From Salaquimonas sp. (GTDB taxonomy: Bacteria; Pseudomonadota; Alphaproteobacteria; Rhizobiales; Rhizobiaceae): a stretch of DNA of 5,917 nucleotides. Shown here in pieces: positions 5,496 through 5,917 of this stretch; the stretch's first letter is position 1; each line of letters starts with the position of its first letter. Made by a program: the position numbers and the translations under genes. The stretch spans positions 1-5,917 of the forward strand of contig JAHEHW010000127.1 of the NCBI GenBank assembly GCA_024639745.1, read 5' to 3'. Below the pieces are notes generated by a model that worked only from the letters and a program-made list of their open reading frames with translations, was not told the origin of the DNA and ran no database searches.

Positions 5496-5917
5496 CCCGC
5501 AATCTTATTACCGATGTCGCCGGATTGCGGGTTGGCAACACGGAGGACGAAGCAGCAATCAGCGGCACCACCGTCCTTCTGTGCGACGAGCCCGCCGTCG
5601 CCGCCTGCGATATTATGGGCGCAGCCCCCGGCACACGCGATATCGCCCTGCTGGAACCGGAAAACACCGTTGACAGAATCGACGCAATTTTCCTGTCCGG
5701 CGGCTCCGCCTTCGGACTCGATGCCGGTGGCGGCGTTCAGGCGGCGCTGCGTGAAAATGGCCGTGGCTTCGATGTTCTCGGTCACCGGGTGCCCATCGTT
5801 CCAGGCGCCATCATCTTTGATCTGGCGAACGGTGGCGACAAGAACTGGGGTCGCGTGCCGCCTTATTGGGAACTTGCCTATCGCGCCACGCTGAACGTGT
5901 CGCTCGATTTCGAAATG
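5492..5917 (+). CDS. P1 family peptidase (DmpA/S58-like aminopeptidase), N-terminal part, runs off right edge
   Basis: From ATG 5492, 142 codons stay open to the window edge. The ATG overlaps the stop of the binding-protein gene as ATGA, indicating translational coupling. The product shows the family's N-terminal signatures: ITDVAGLRVGN (6-16), GAAPGTRD (43-50), LSGGSAFGLDAGGGV (68-82), VPIVPGAIIFDL (100-111) and NGGDKNWG (113-120). Members such as DmpA and BapA are self-cleaving N-terminal-nucleophile hydrolases that remove N-terminal residues from small peptides, amides, esters or beta-peptides. The self-cleavage site and nucleophilic Ser lie beyond the edge, so activity cannot be checked. 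No signal peptide is visible, suggesting a cytoplasmic enzyme acting on an imported compound. Family assignment is secure; the substrate is unknown. Confidence 0.9.
   Translation, partial: MTRNLITDVAGLRVGNTEDEAAISGTTVLLCDEPAVAACDIMGAAPGTRDIALLEPENTVDRIDAIFLSGGSAFGLDAGGGVQAALRENGRGFDVLGHRVPIVPGAIIFDLANGGDKNWGRVPPYWELAYRATLNVSLDFEM

Noticed and set aside
5514..5894. Plus-strand open frame of 126 codons near the right edge
   Set aside because: It is out of frame within the P1-family peptidase gene, whose conserved motifs run continuously from 5492 to the edge.

Overview
The window looks like chromosomal DNA from an alphaproteobacterium, most likely of the Hyphomicrobiales (Rhizobium/Brucella-type). 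This rests on the moderately GC-rich coding sequence, the tightly packed overlapping genes and the gene families present; no rRNA or other marker is available, so family-level placement is a guess. Nearly all of the sequence is coding. There is no tRNA, rRNA, insertion sequence, CRISPR array or clear intrinsic terminator.

Left block (1-4109, minus strand, transcribed right to left): an NAD(P)H:flavin reductase-like protein, a MoxR/CoxD-type AAA+ ATPase, a CoxE-type VWA protein, an XdhC/CoxI N-terminal-domain protein, an XdhC C-terminal (Rossmann) protein, and the first 100 codons of a MoeA/MobA-like molybdopterin-binding protein that runs off the left edge. Most junctions overlap by 1-4 nt or are separated by 3 nt, so this is one operon. 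The only real gap, 70 nt between the VWA and XdhC genes, holds a perfect 7-bp hairpin. Together the genes resemble the accessory set (CoxD, CoxE, CoxF/CoxI plus a cofactor nucleotidyltransferase) that matures molybdenum hydroxylases of the CO dehydrogenase/xanthine dehydrogenase family. No structural enzyme subunits are present in the window. Two unusual traits are the flavin reductase at the head of the operon and the division of XdhC into two separate one-domain proteins.

Middle (4110-4373): a 264-nt divergent intergenic region, the likely promoter region for both blocks. It carries a perfect 12-bp palindrome and two abutting inverted repeats just before the rightward gene.

Right block (4374-5917, plus strand): a secreted periplasmic substrate-binding protein of the branched-chain amino acid type, overlapping by 4 nt a P1-family (DmpA/S58-like) aminopeptidase that runs off the right edge. 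The coupling suggests that binding and hydrolysis concern related amide or peptide compounds, but no ABC permease or ATPase is seen.

Nothing here is clearly a new system. The points most worth following are the maturation cassette without its target enzyme, the split XdhC, the flavin reductase coupling, and the binding-protein/hydrolase pair.
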